Positions 18,054-26,564 of a stretch of DNA of 64,000 nucleotides are shown here, piece after piece. This DNA is from Pantoea septica. Its GTDB lineage: Bacteria > Pseudomonadota > Gammaproteobacteria > Enterobacterales > Enterobacteriaceae. The position numbers were made by a program, and so were the translations under genes. How positions within the stretch are numbered: the stretch's first letter is position 1; each line of letters begins with the position of its first letter. The stretch spans positions 165,616 to 229,615 of the forward strand of contig NZ_MLJJ01000001.1 of NCBI RefSeq assembly GCF_002095575.1, read 5' to 3'. Below the pieces are notes generated by a model. That model was not told the DNA's origin, ran no database searches, and was given only the letters and a program-made list of their open reading frames with translations.

Positions 18054-19283
18054 ATGACCGACGCGCTGGCATATCTCCAGGCATCGCGCGACAGCGACAT
18101 CGCCAGCCTGCAACGGCTGGTGCATACCGGCCAGCTGATCGCAGCGCTGAGCGAATTGATCCATCAGCTTCAGCGCGAGCGTGGCGCCAGCAATATCTGG
18201 ATTTGCTCGCAGGGTCGGCTGTTTGCCCAGGAGCGTCTGGCGCGCGAGGGCGAGGTGAGCGCGGCGATCCAACGCTTTACCCGGGCGCTGCCGCCCGCCG
18301 CCGCCCATCCCGGCGACAGCCGCTTCTGCAACCTGATCGCCGCCGCGCTGCAGGCGCTGGCGGCGCTGCCTGGCCTGCGCGCGCAGATGCTGGCGGGCGA
18401 GCGCGATCAGGCGCAGTCGATGCAGGCGTTCAACCAGGTGATCCGCACCCTGCTGAACCTGGTGTTCGAAGCGGCGGATACCGCCAGCCATCCCGATATT
18501 TCCCGCGCGCTGATTGCGCTGTTCAGCTTTATGCAGGGCAAAGAGCTGGCGGGACAGGAGCGCGCCACCGGATCGGCAGGCTTCGCCGCCGGCCGCTTCA
18601 GCGACGAGCAGCGTCAGCGCATGGTGGCGCTGATCGCAGCGCAGGAGCAGAGTTTCGCCACCTTCAGCCAGTTTGCCGACGCCGATGCGCTGGCCCGCTG
18701 GCGTCCGCTGGCGTCCGCCAGCCGGGAAGTGGAGCGGCTGCGGCGCATCGCCTGCACGCTCGGCCAGGCGGAAGAGTCGGGCACGCTGCGCTGGTTCTCG
18801 CTGCTTAGCGCCCGCATCGATCAGATGAAAAAGCTGGAGGATCACCTCACCGCCACGCTGATGACGCGCTGTCGGCAGGCGATCCAGGCGGCGCAGAGCG
18901 AAGCCGCGCAGCCTGCCCTGGCGGCGGACCAGAGCTTCAGCCTCTATATCGCCGGCGCCGACTGGCTGCCGGAAGAGCAGACCCGGCTGCACAGCGACGG
19001 GCTGGCGCACCAGCTTGGCCGCTCGGTTCTGTCGCTGGTGCGCGAGCAGGCGCAGCGTCTGCAGCGTCAGGCGGATGAGCTGGCGACCATGCGCGCCACC
19101 TTAGAAGAGCGGCGGGTGATCGATCAGGCGAAGGCCTGGCTGATGCAGCAGCACGGCTACGGCGAACAGGCGGCGTGGCAGGCGCTGCGCAAAAGCGCCA
19201 TGAACCAGAATAAGCGCATTTTCGACATTGCTCAGGCGGTGCTGGCGGTGGCCGCGATGGCGCAGCCGCCCGCGTCCCAGTGA
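18054..19283 (+). CDS. nasR: Nitrate/nitrite-responsive antitermination regulator NasR
   Basis: The product is 409 residues. The N-terminal and central part is the all-helical NIT sensor domain, including LIHQLQRERGASNIWI typical of nitrate-sensing modules. The C-terminal 60 residues form an ANTAR RNA-binding domain (LEERRVIDQAKAWLMQQHGY, then AMNQNKRIFDIAQAVL). NasR binds leader RNA of the nasF operon when nitrate or nitrite is present and prevents termination. A matching leader lies directly downstream. The ATG at 18054 is chosen for the AGGTG six bases upstream. Confidence 0.95.
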   Translation: MTDALAYLQASRDSDIASLQRLVHTGQLIAALSELIHQLQRERGASNIWICSQGRLFAQERLAREGEVSAAIQRFTRALPPAAAHPGDSRFCNLIAAALQALAALPGLRAQMLAGERDQAQSMQAFNQVIRTLLNLVFEAADTASHPDISRALIALFSFMQGKELAGQERATGSAGFAAGRFSDEQRQRMVALIAAQEQSFATFSQFADADALARWRPLASASREVERLRRIACTLGQAEESGTLRWFSLLSARIDQMKKLEDHLTATLMTRCRQAIQAAQSEAAQPALAADQSFSLYIAGADWLPEEQTRLHSDGLAHQLGRSVLSLVREQAQRLQRQADELATMRATLEERRVIDQAKAWLMQQHGYGEQAAWQALRKSAMNQNKRIFDIAQAVLAVAAMAQPPASQ

Positions 19284-19316
19284 GAGGTGCGGCGCGGCTA
19301 CCTCTCCGGAGGTAGA

Positions 19317-19355
19317 TGCACAACCGCTGTGCGCAGGCTGCGTTAGCAAAGTGCA
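19317..19355 (+). promoter_or_regulatory. Two NtrC-like enhancer sites upstream of nasF
   Basis: TGCACA-N5-TGTGCG (19317-19333) and TGCGTT-N5-AGTGCA (19339-19355) resemble the NtrC consensus TGCACY-N5-RGTGCA. Their centres are 22 bases apart, about two helical turns, and about 60-90 bases upstream of the -24 element. This is the usual layout for activation by NtrC under nitrogen limitation. Confidence 0.65.
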
Positions 19356-19406
19356 TCCGTGGGACTGGGGCACGCGGAAAGCCGCGCAGCAGCGACCTCC
19401 CTGACC

Positions 19407-19422
19407 TGGCACGCTCCTTGCT
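19407..19422 (+). promoter_or_regulatory. Sigma-54 promoter of the nasFED(CB)A operon
   Basis: TGGCAC-GCTCC-TTGCT is an exact match to the -24/-12 consensus TGGCAC-N5-TTGCW. Transcription would start about 12 bases downstream and run through the nasF leader. Confidence 0.9.
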
Positions 19423-19439
19423 GTACTTTCAGGGTATTC

Positions 19440-19472
19440 GCACTTCTTTCGCCAACGGCGGCGAAACAGTGC
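19440..19472 (+). ncRNA. NasR-binding hexaloop hairpin of the nasF leader
   Basis: Outer stem GCACT/AGTGC encloses a perfect 7-bp stem TTTCGCC/GGCGAAA (19447-19453 and 19460-19466) with the six-base loop AACGGC. Known ANTAR target hairpins have hexaloops with A at position 1 and G at position 4, both present here. It stands just ahead of the attenuator. Confidence 0.85.
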
Positions 19473-19482
19473 TTTGGATAAA

Positions 19483-19528
19483 GGCGTCCATCCGCATGCG
19501 CAGGCATGTCGGTCGGACGCCTTTTTTT
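19483..19528 (+). terminator. Attenuator terminator in the nasF leader
   Basis: GGCGTCC (19483-19489) pairs with GGACGCC (19515-19521) and is followed by TTTTTTT to 19528. The inner part can form a second hairpin with a six-base loop (19499-19504), as expected for the paired ANTAR element that overlaps the terminator stem. NasR bound to nitrate would suppress it. Confidence 0.85.
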
Positions 19529-19553
19529 ATTCTCTTTTTTCAGGAAGCGAGCG

Positions 19554-20804
19554 ATGAGCCACTCCTCTTTTTCCGCCTCACGGCGCAAGTTGTTACTCGC
19601 CGGCGCCGTCGCTGGCGGCGGCTTTCTGCTGCCGGGGCTGCGCAACGCCGTCTGGGCCGCCGGTTCCGACGCGCCGGAGAAGGCGAGCCTGCGCGTCGGC
19701 TTTATCCCGCTCACCGACTGCGCGCCGGTGGTGATGGCGGCGGTGAAGGGCTTCGATAAAAAATATGGCCTGACGCTGCAGCCGAGCAAAGAGGCGAGCT
19801 GGGCGGCGGTGCGCGACAAGCTCACCTCCGGCGAGCTGGACGCCGCCCACGCGCTCTACGGCATGATCTACGGCCTGCAGCTGGGCGTGGCGGGGCCGCA
19901 GCACGACATGGCCAACCTGATGACGCTCAACAACAACGGCCAGGCGATTACGCTCTCCAGCCAGCTTAAGGAGCAGGGCGTGAGCGACGCCGCCAGCCTG
20001 AAGCAGGCGGTGGCGGCGCAGCCAAAAGGCGCTTTTACCTTCGCCCACACCTTTCCCACCAGCACCCACGCCATGTGGCTCTACTACTGGCTCGCCAGCG
20101 CGGACATTCATCCCTTCGACGACGTCCGTACCCTGGTGGTGCCGCCGCCGCAGATGGTGATGAACATGAAGATCGGCAATATGAGCGGCTTCTGCGTCGG
20201 CGAGCCGTGGAACCAGCGCGCCATCAGCGACAACATCGGCTTCACCGCCGCCACCTCGCAGCAGATCTGGCCGGATCATCCCGAAAAGATCCTCGCCACC
20301 CGCGCCGAGTGGGTGAAAAGCAATCCCAACAGCGCCCGCGCGCTGACCGCGGCAGTGCTCGAGGCGGCGCGCTGGATCGACGCTTCCGACGACAACCGCC
20401 GCGAAACCGCCGCCGTGCTGGCGCAGCGCGCCTGGATCAATACCAAAGTCGAGACGCTGGAGGGCCGCATGCTCGGGCAGTACCAGAACGGCCTCGGCAA
20501 AAGCTGGCAGGACGCGCACGCCATGCGCTTCTTTGGCGACGGCGCGGTGAGCTTTCCCTGGCTCTCCGACGGTATGTGGTTCCTGACGCAGATGAAGCGC
20601 TGGGGCATGCTCAGCGCCGATCCCGACTATCTGGCGGTGGCGCGGCAGATCAACCGCATCGACATCTACAAACAGGCGGCGAGCGCCGTCGGCAACGTCG
20701 CGCTGCCGCCGGGCGAACTACGCAGCAGCACCCTGATGGACGGCAAAGTGTGGGACGGCAGCGATCCTGCCGCTTACGCCGCCGGCTTCGTCCTGAAACG
20801 CTAA
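19554..20804 (+). CDS. nasF: Nitrate ABC transporter, periplasmic binding protein NasF
   Basis: NasF binds nitrate or nitrite in the periplasm for import. The 416-residue product starts with a twin-arginine signal (SRRKLLLAG, residues 9-17) followed by a hydrophobic stretch, so it is probably exported folded by Tat. The mature part follows the NrtA/CmpA family (FIPLTDCAPVVMAAVKGFDK, then GFCVGEPWNQRA). The start at 19554 follows AGGAAG; an upstream in-frame ATG at 19506 lies inside the terminator hairpin and is rejected. Confidence 0.94.
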   Translation: MSHSSFSASRRKLLLAGAVAGGGFLLPGLRNAVWAAGSDAPEKASLRVGFIPLTDCAPVVMAAVKGFDKKYGLTLQPSKEASWAAVRDKLTSGELDAAHALYGMIYGLQLGVAGPQHDMANLMTLNNNGQAITLSSQLKEQGVSDAASLKQAVAAQPKGAFTFAHTFPTSTHAMWLYYWLASADIHPFDDVRTLVVPPPQMVMNMKIGNMSGFCVGEPWNQRAISDNIGFTAATSQQIWPDHPEKILATRAEWVKSNPNSARALTAAVLEAARWIDASDDNRRETAAVLAQRAWINTKVETLEGRMLGQYQNGLGKSWQDAHAMRFFGDGAVSFPWLSDGMWFLTQMKRWGMLSADPDYLAVARQINRIDIYKQAASAVGNVALPPGELRSSTLMDGKVWDGSDPAAYAAGFVLKR

Positions 20805-20815
20805 GAGAGGCAGAG

Positions 20816-21682
20816 ATGAAAAAAGTTGCGCAGATCAGCGCCCCAACCGCCGTCGAACCTGGCACCGTCGTCACCCTTAATCTGAAACCGAAAAGCGCGG
20901 TCCGTCCGCCGCGCCTGCGTCCGCTGATGCAGCGGCTCATTCCGGCGCTGTGCGGCCTGCTGCTGATGCTGCTGGTGTGGCAGATCGCCGCGCTGTGGAG
21001 CAGCGGCTTCCCGACGCCGTACGCCACCTGGCAGGCGGCGCTGACGCTGTTCGCCGATCCCTTCTATAACGCCGGTCCGAACGACCAGGGCATCGGCTGG
21101 AACGTGCTCGCCTCGCTGCAGCGCGTCGCCGTCGGCTTTGGCCTGGCGGCGCTGGTGGGCATCCCCGCCGGATTTCTGCTTGGGCGCTTCACCTTCGTGT
21201 CGCGCATGTTCGGCCCGATTATCGCGCTGCTGCGTCCGGTCAGCCCGCTCGCCTGGCTGCCGATCGGCCTGCTGCTGTTCCAGCGCGCTGAACCCGCCTC
21301 CAGCTGGACCATTTTTATCTGCTCTATCTGGCCGATGGTAATCAACACCGCCGAAGGGGTGCAGCGCATCCCGCAGGACTATCTCAACGTGGCGCGCGTA
21401 CTGCAGCTTTCAGAGTGGACGGTGATGCGCCGCATTCTGTTTCCCGCCGTGCTGCCGGCGGTGCTCACCGGCGTGCGTCTCTCGATCGGCATCGCCTGGC
21501 TGGTGATCGTCGCGGCCGAAATGCTCACCGGCGGCCTCGGCATCGGCTTCTGGATCTGGAACGAGTGGAACAACCTCAACGTCGAGAACATCCTCATCGC
21601 CATTCTGATTATCGGCGTGGTGGGGCTGTTGCTGGAGCAGGGCCTGATGCTGCTGGCCCGCCGTTTTAGCTGGGATAAATAA
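20816..21682 (+). CDS. nasE: Nitrate ABC transporter permease NasE
   Basis: This is the membrane subunit of the NasFED importer, 288 residues with about six hydrophobic segments after a cytoplasmic N-terminus of about 40 residues. The inner-membrane coupling motif is seen around NVARVLQLSEWTVMRRILFPAVLP, the EAA-like loop that contacts the ATPase. It starts 11 bases after the nasF stop. Confidence 0.94.
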   Translation: MKKVAQISAPTAVEPGTVVTLNLKPKSAVRPPRLRPLMQRLIPALCGLLLMLLVWQIAALWSSGFPTPYATWQAALTLFADPFYNAGPNDQGIGWNVLASLQRVAVGFGLAALVGIPAGFLLGRFTFVSRMFGPIIALLRPVSPLAWLPIGLLLFQRAEPASSWTIFICSIWPMVINTAEGVQRIPQDYLNVARVLQLSEWTVMRRILFPAVLPAVLTGVRLSIGIAWLVIVAAEMLTGGLGIGFWIWNEWNNLNVENILIAILIIGVVGLLLEQGLMLLARRFSWDK

Positions 21683-21691
21683 GGAGCCGCT

Positions 21692-22477
21692 ATGTCACCC
21701 ATTATTCGCGTTCAGCAGGTCAGCCAGCGTTTCACCACCGCGGGCGGCGACTTTCTCGCCCTGGATAAGGTCTCGTTCGATATTCACGAAGGGGAGACCT
21801 TAAGCCTGATCGGCCACTCCGGCTGCGGCAAATCGACGCTGCTCAACCTGATCGCCGGGCTCACCGCGCCGAGCAGCGGCGTGCTGCTGTGCGACAACCG
21901 CGAAATCGCCGGGCCAGGCCCGGAGCGCGCGGTCGTGTTTCAGAATCACTCGCTGCTGCCGTGGCTGACCGCGTATCAGAACGTCGAGCTGGCGGTCAGT
22001 CAGGTGTTTAAAGGCAGCATGACGGCGGCGGAAAGGGCGGAGTGGATTGAGCACAACCTGAACCGGGTGCAGATGAGCCATGCGATGCACAAGCGTCCCG
22101 GCGAGATTTCCGGCGGCATGAAGCAGCGCGTCGGCATTGCGCGCGCGCTGGCGATGAAGCCGCGCGTGCTGCTGCTCGACGAGCCGTTCGGCGCGCTCGA
22201 CGCCCTGACCCGCGCGCACCTGCAGGACAGCGTGATGCGCATCCAGCAGGAGCTGAACACCACCATCGTGCTGATCACCCACGACGTCGACGAGGCGGTG
22301 CTGCTCTCCGATCGAGTGCTGATGATGACCAACGGCCCGGCGGCGAAAGTGGGCGAAATCCTGACCATCGATCTCGCCCGGCCGCGCTCGCGGGTCGCGC
22401 TGGCGGATGAGGCGCGCTACCACCAGCTGCGCCAGCAGATCCTGCACTTTCTCTATGAAAAACAGACCGCAGCCTGA
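21692..22477 (+). CDS. nasD: Nitrate ABC transporter ATPase NasD
   Basis: The 261-residue ATPase carries Walker A GHSGCGKST, the Q-loop FQNHSLLPWL, signature SGGMKQRVGIARAL, Walker B LLLDEPFGALD and the switch His in LITHDVDEAV. It has the single-domain NrtD length, lacking the long extension of cyanobacterial NrtC. It lies between nasE (9 bases) and the reductase fusion (10 bases). Confidence 0.95.
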   Translation: MSPIIRVQQVSQRFTTAGGDFLALDKVSFDIHEGETLSLIGHSGCGKSTLLNLIAGLTAPSSGVLLCDNREIAGPGPERAVVFQNHSLLPWLTAYQNVELAVSQVFKGSMTAAERAEWIEHNLNRVQMSHAMHKRPGEISGGMKQRVGIARALAMKPRVLLLDEPFGALDALTRAHLQDSVMRIQQELNTTIVLITHDVDEAVLLSDRVLMMTNGPAAKVGEILTIDLARPRSRVALADEARYHQLRQQILHFLYEKQTAA

Positions 22478-22487
22478 GGAGCCGCCT

Positions 22488-25400
22488 ATGACGCAACGGC
22501 TGCTGGTGGTGGGCAACGGCATGGCGGGGATGCGCATGGTGGAAAGCCTGCTGCGCCTCGCGCCGGATCGTTACGCCATTACCGTGATCGGGCGCGAGCC
22601 GCACGGCAACTACAACCGGGTGCTGCTCTCGCCGGTGCTGGCGGGCGAGCAATCCTTCGAGGAGACGCTGATCCATACGCAGGAATGGTACCGGCAGCAC
22701 GGCGTCACGCTGCTGGCGGGCGAAACGGCGCTGAAGATCGATCTTGCGGCGCGGCGGCTTGAGACCGATCGGCGCGTGCTGGCGTGGGATCGGCTGGTGT
22801 TCGCTACCGGATCGCGCCCGCGGCTGCCCGCGATACCCGGCGTCGACCGGCCGCATGTCTTTGGCTTTCGCAGCAAAGCGGACGTTGACGCGCTGCTGGC
22901 CGGAACGGGGCCGGTGGTGGTGCTGGGCGGCGGTTTTCTCGGCATCGAGGCCGCCGCCGCGTTGCGCGCCCGGGGGCGCGAAGTGACGCTGCTGCACCAT
23001 AAAAGCTGGCTGCTGGATCGCCAGCTCGACGCCCGGGCGGGCGCGCTGCTCTGCGCGCAGCTCGCGTCGCGCGGCCTGCGCGTCGTACTTAACAGCGGGC
23101 TGGCGGCGGTGACGGAAACCGGCGTGCTGCTCGCCGACGGCCGGGCGCTGCCTGCCGCGCAGGTGGTGATCGCCATCGGCGTCGAGCCGGAGATCGCCGT
23201 CGCGGCGGCCGCGGGCGTGCCCTGTCATCGCGGCATCATCGTTGATCGCCAGCTACGCAGCGGGCTACCCGGCGTTTACGCCCTCGGCGAGTGCTGTGAA
23301 ACAGGCGGCGAGACCTTCGGGCTGGCGGCGCCCTGTCTGGCGCAGGCGGAGGTGCTGGCGGCGCAGCTGGCGGGGCGGCCGGTGGCCGATTTTCGCCATC
23401 AGGTCGACGGCACCCGCCTCAAGGTCAGCGGCATTTCGCTGTTTAGCGCCGGCGATATCCGCGAGGCGGAGAGCTGCGTCAGCTTCGATCCGATCGCCGG
23501 CGACTACCGCCGTCTGTTTCTGCGCGACGGCCGCTTGAGCGGGGTGCTGCTCTACGGCGACTGCCGCCAGGCCGCGCCGCTGCTGGCAAAACTGCAGACG
23601 GGCGAACGCGCCGCGCTGCACACCCTTTTTGATACTTCACCCGAAACTTCACCCGAAACGCAGCCGCAGGCTGCAGGAAGCCCGATGATGAGTAAACCGG
23701 TATTAGCCGTGGTCGGTCACGGCATGGTCAGCCACCATTTCCTCGAACAGCTGGTGGCGCGCGCGCTGCACCAGCGCTATCACATCGTGGTCTACGGCGA
23801 AGAGCGGCTGCCCGCCTATGACCGCGTCCATCTCTCATCCTGGTTCGACGGCAAAAGCGCCGCCGATCTGTCGCTGGTCGGCGAGGACTTTTTTGCGGCG
23901 CACGGCATCGAGTTGCGCAGCGACTGCCGGGTGGTGGCGATCGATCGCCAGCAGCGCAGCCTGCGCGACAGCCGCGGCGACGAGCTGGCGTGGGACCGGC
24001 TGGTGCTCGCCACCGGATCGCGTCCCTTTGTGCCGCCGATCCCCGGCCACGACGACCCGCGCTGCTTCGTCTACCGCACGCTGGACGATCTCGACGCCAT
24101 CGCCGCCTGCGCGCGCCGCAGCCGGCGCGGCGTAGTTATCGGCGGCGGCCTGCTGGGGCTGGAGGCGGCCAACGCGCTGCGCCAGCTTGGGCTGGAGACC
24201 CATGTGGTCGAATTCGCGCCGCGCCTGATGGCGGTACAGCTGGACGAGGGCGGCGCGCAGATGCTGCGGCGTAAAATCGACGCGCTCGGCGTGCAGGTGC
24301 ACACCGCGAAGCAGACGGAAACCCTCGTGCGCGAGGCGGACGACAGCCTGACGCTGCGGTTCGCCGACGGCGAGACGCTCAACGTCGACATGGTGCTCTT
24401 TTCGGTGGGCATCCGCCCGCGCGACGAACTGGCGCGCGCGGCGGGATTAACCCTCGGCCCGCGCGGCGGCATCGCCATCAACGACCTGTGCCAGACCAGC
24501 GACGAGGCGGTGTTCGCCATCGGCGAATGCGCGCTGTGGAACGGGCAGATCTTCGGCCTGGTGGCGCCCGGCTACCAGATGGCGCGCGCGCTGGCCGGAC
24601 ACCTCGCCGGCGAGGCGAGCCTGTTTACCGGCGCGGATATGAGCACCAGGCTCAAGCTGCTAGGGGTTGAAGTCGCCTCGTTCGGCGACGCCCACGGCCG
24701 CACGCCGGGCAGCCAGAGCTACTACTGGACCGACGAACCTAAAGGGATATACAAGAAAATCGTGGTGTGCGGCGAGGGCAAAACCCTGCTGGGCGGCGTG
24801 CTGGTAGGGGACAGCGCCGACTACAGCACGCTGCTGCAGATGATGCTCAACCAGATGGCGCTGCCCGCCGCGCCAGAGAGCCTGATCCTGCCCGCGCCGA
24901 CAGGGACGCCGAGCCGGGCGCCCGGCGTAGCGGCGCTGCCGGACAGCGCGCAGGTCTGCTCATGCCACAGCGTCAGCAAGGGGGATATCTGCGCCGCGGT
25001 GCAGGCGGGCTGCGGCGATATGGCGGCGATTAAGCAGTGCACCCGCGCCGCTACCGGCTGCGGCGGCTGTTCGGCGCTGGTGAAGCAGGTCATGGAGCAC
25101 CAGCTGGCGACCCTCGGCGTCGAGGTGAAAAAGGATATCTGCGAACATTTCGCCTGGTCGCGCCAGGAGCTTTATCACCTGATGCGCGTCGGCGAGCTGA
25201 AAAGCTGGGAGGCGCTGCTGGCGGCGCACGGACGCGGCCACGGCTGCGAGGTCTGCAAGCCGCTGGCGGCGTCGCTGCTCGCCTCCTGCTGGAACGACTA
25301 CCTGCTGAAGCCGGCGCACCTGCCGCTGCAGGAAACCAACGATCGCTACTTCGCCAATATCCAGAAAGACGGCAGCTACTCCGTGGTGCCGCGCGTGCCG

Positions 25401-26564
25401 GGGGGCGAGATCACGCCGCAGGGGCTGATCGCCATCGGCGAAGTGGCGGCGCGCTACGATCTCTACACCAAAATCACCGGCGGCCAGCGAATCGATCTCT
25501 TTGGCGCGCGGCTGGATCAGCTGCCCGCCATCTGGGAAGCGCTGCTGGCGGCGGGCTTCGAGACCGGCCACGCCTACGGCAAATCGCTGCGCACGGTGAA
25601 ATCCTGCGTCGGCTCCAGCTGGTGCCGCTACGGCGTGCAGGACTCGACCGCCTTCGCCATCGCGCTGGAGCATCGCTACAAAGGGCTGCGCGCGCCGCAC
25701 AAGATCAAGATGGCGGTGTCGGGCTGCGCCCGCGAGTGCGCCGAAGCGCAGAGCAAAGATATCGGCGCGATCGCCACCGAGAAGGGCTGGAATCTCTACG
25801 TCTGCGGCAACGGCGGCATGAAGCCGCGCCACGCCGATCTCTTCGCCAGCGATCTCGACGACGCGACGCTGATCCGCTACGTCGATCGCATCCTGATGTT
25901 CTACGTGCGCACTGCCGACCGGCTGCAGCGCACCAGCGTCTGGATGGATAACCTCGACGGCGGGCTCGACTATCTGCGCCAGGTGGTGATAGAGGACAGC
26001 CTCGGCATCGCGGCGACGCTGGAGGCGGAGATGCAGCGCGTGGTTGAGAGCTACCAGTGCGAATGGCAAACCACGCTGGCGGATCCGTCGCGGCGCGCGC
26101 TCTTTACCCCCGCCGTAAACGGCGAGGGGGCGGACGAGGCGCTGCGTTACGATCGGGTGCGGGATCAGCGTCAGCCCGCGACGCCGGCGCGCATTGCGCT
26201 GCGCGAGCTGCCGGCCGAACCCTGGAGCGCGCTGTGCGATCTTACGGCGGTGCCGCCGCAGGCGGGCATCGGGGCGCGTCTCGGCAGCGAGCGCATCGCG
26301 CTGTTCCGTTTCGGCGACGACCTCTACGCGCTGGAGGATCGCGAGCCGGGCAGCGAGGTCAGCGTGCTGTCGCGCGGCATCCTTGGCGACGTGGCGGGCG
26401 AGCCGGTGGTGATCTCGCCGCTCTACAAGCAGCGCGTGCGCCTGCGCGACGGGCAAAGTCTCGACAACCCGCAGCACCAGCTGCGCTGCTGGCCGGTGAA
26501 GCTGGAAGCGGGGCGCATCTGGGTAGCCAGTCGCCCGCTGAACCTGATGGCGCAAGCCTCATGA
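22488..26564 (+). CDS. NasC-NasB fusion: NADH reductase plus siroheme nitrite reductase (NirB- and NirD-like)
   Basis: The product is 1358 residues in a single open frame. Residues 1-390 form a FAD/NAD(P)H oxidoreductase like NasC, the electron donor to nitrate reductase NasA. From residue 401 (SKPVLAVVGHGMVSHHF) it matches complete NasB. That part contains a second FAD reductase, BFD-type 2Fe-2S cysteines (CSCHSVSKGD, CTRAATGCGGC), a second CEVC segment, the siroheme/4Fe-4S ligands in SCVGSSWC and SGCARECAEA, and a C-terminal NirD-like Rieske fold without Rieske ligands. In Klebsiella nasC and nasB are separate genes. A ribosome site and ATG survive at the junction, so free NasB may also be made. 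nasA overlaps by 4 bases. Confidence 0.93.
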   Translation: MTQRLLVVGNGMAGMRMVESLLRLAPDRYAITVIGREPHGNYNRVLLSPVLAGEQSFEETLIHTQEWYRQHGVTLLAGETALKIDLAARRLETDRRVLAWDRLVFATGSRPRLPAIPGVDRPHVFGFRSKADVDALLAGTGPVVVLGGGFLGIEAAAALRARGREVTLLHHKSWLLDRQLDARAGALLCAQLASRGLRVVLNSGLAAVTETGVLLADGRALPAAQVVIAIGVEPEIAVAAAAGVPCHRGIIVDRQLRSGLPGVYALGECCETGGETFGLAAPCLAQAEVLAAQLAGRPVADFRHQVDGTRLKVSGISLFSAGDIREAESCVSFDPIAGDYRRLFLRDGRLSGVLLYGDCRQAAPLLAKLQTGERAALHTLFDTSPETSPETQPQAAGSPMMSKPVLAVVGHGMVSHHFLEQLVARALHQRYHIVVYGEERLPAYDRVHLSSWFDGKSAADLSLVGEDFFAAHGIELRSDCRVVAIDRQQRSLRDSRGDELAWDRLVLATGSRPFVPPIPGHDDPRCFVYRTLDDLDAIAACARRSRRGVVIGGGLLGLEAANALRQLGLETHVVEFAPRLMAVQLDEGGAQMLRRKIDALGVQVHTAKQTETLVREADDSLTLRFADGETLNVDMVLFSVGIRPRDELARAAGLTLGPRGGIAINDLCQTSDEAVFAIGECALWNGQIFGLVAPGYQMARALAGHLAGEASLFTGADMSTRLKLLGVEVASFGDAHGRTPGSQSYYWTDEPKGIYKKIVVCGEGKTLLGGVLVGDSADYSTLLQMMLNQMALPAAPESLILPAPTGTPSRAPGVAALPDSAQVCSCHSVSKGDICAAVQAGCGDMAAIKQCTRAATGCGGCSALVKQVMEHQLATLGVEVKKDICEHFAWSRQELYHLMRVGELKSWEALLAAHGRGHGCEVCKPLAASLLASCWNDYLLKPAHLPLQETNDRYFANIQKDGSYSVVPRVPGGEITPQGLIAIGEVAARYDLYTKITGGQRIDLFGARLDQLPAIWEALLAAGFETGHAYGKSLRTVKSCVGSSWCRYGVQDSTAFAIALEHRYKGLRAPHKIKMAVSGCARECAEAQSKDIGAIATEKGWNLYVCGNGGMKPRHADLFASDLDDATLIRYVDRILMFYVRTADRLQRTSVWMDNLDGGLDYLRQVVIEDSLGIAATLEAEMQRVVESYQCEWQTTLADPSRRALFTPAVNGEGADEALRYDRVRDQRQPATPARIALRELPAEPWSALCDLTAVPPQAGIGARLGSERIALFRFGDDLYALEDREPGSEVSVLSRGILGDVAGEPVVISPLYKQRVRLRDGQSLDNPQHQLRCWPVKLEAGRIWVASRPLNLMAQAS
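23634..23657 (+). repeat. 12-bp tandem duplication in the NasC-NasB linker
   Basis: ACTTCACCCGAA occurs twice in a row (23634-23645 and 23646-23657), encoding the repeated TSPE of the linker TSPETSPET. It is in frame and lies just before the ancestral nasB start. Confidence 0.9.
23675..23690 (+). promoter_or_regulatory. Internal ribosome binding site and start codon of the NasB part
   Basis: AGGAAG (23675-23680) is followed by ATGATG at 23685-23690. The second ATG, 7 bases after the purine tract, is the expected start of free NasB (MSKPVLAVVGHGMV). The site persists although the upstream reading frame is open through it. Confidence 0.6.
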
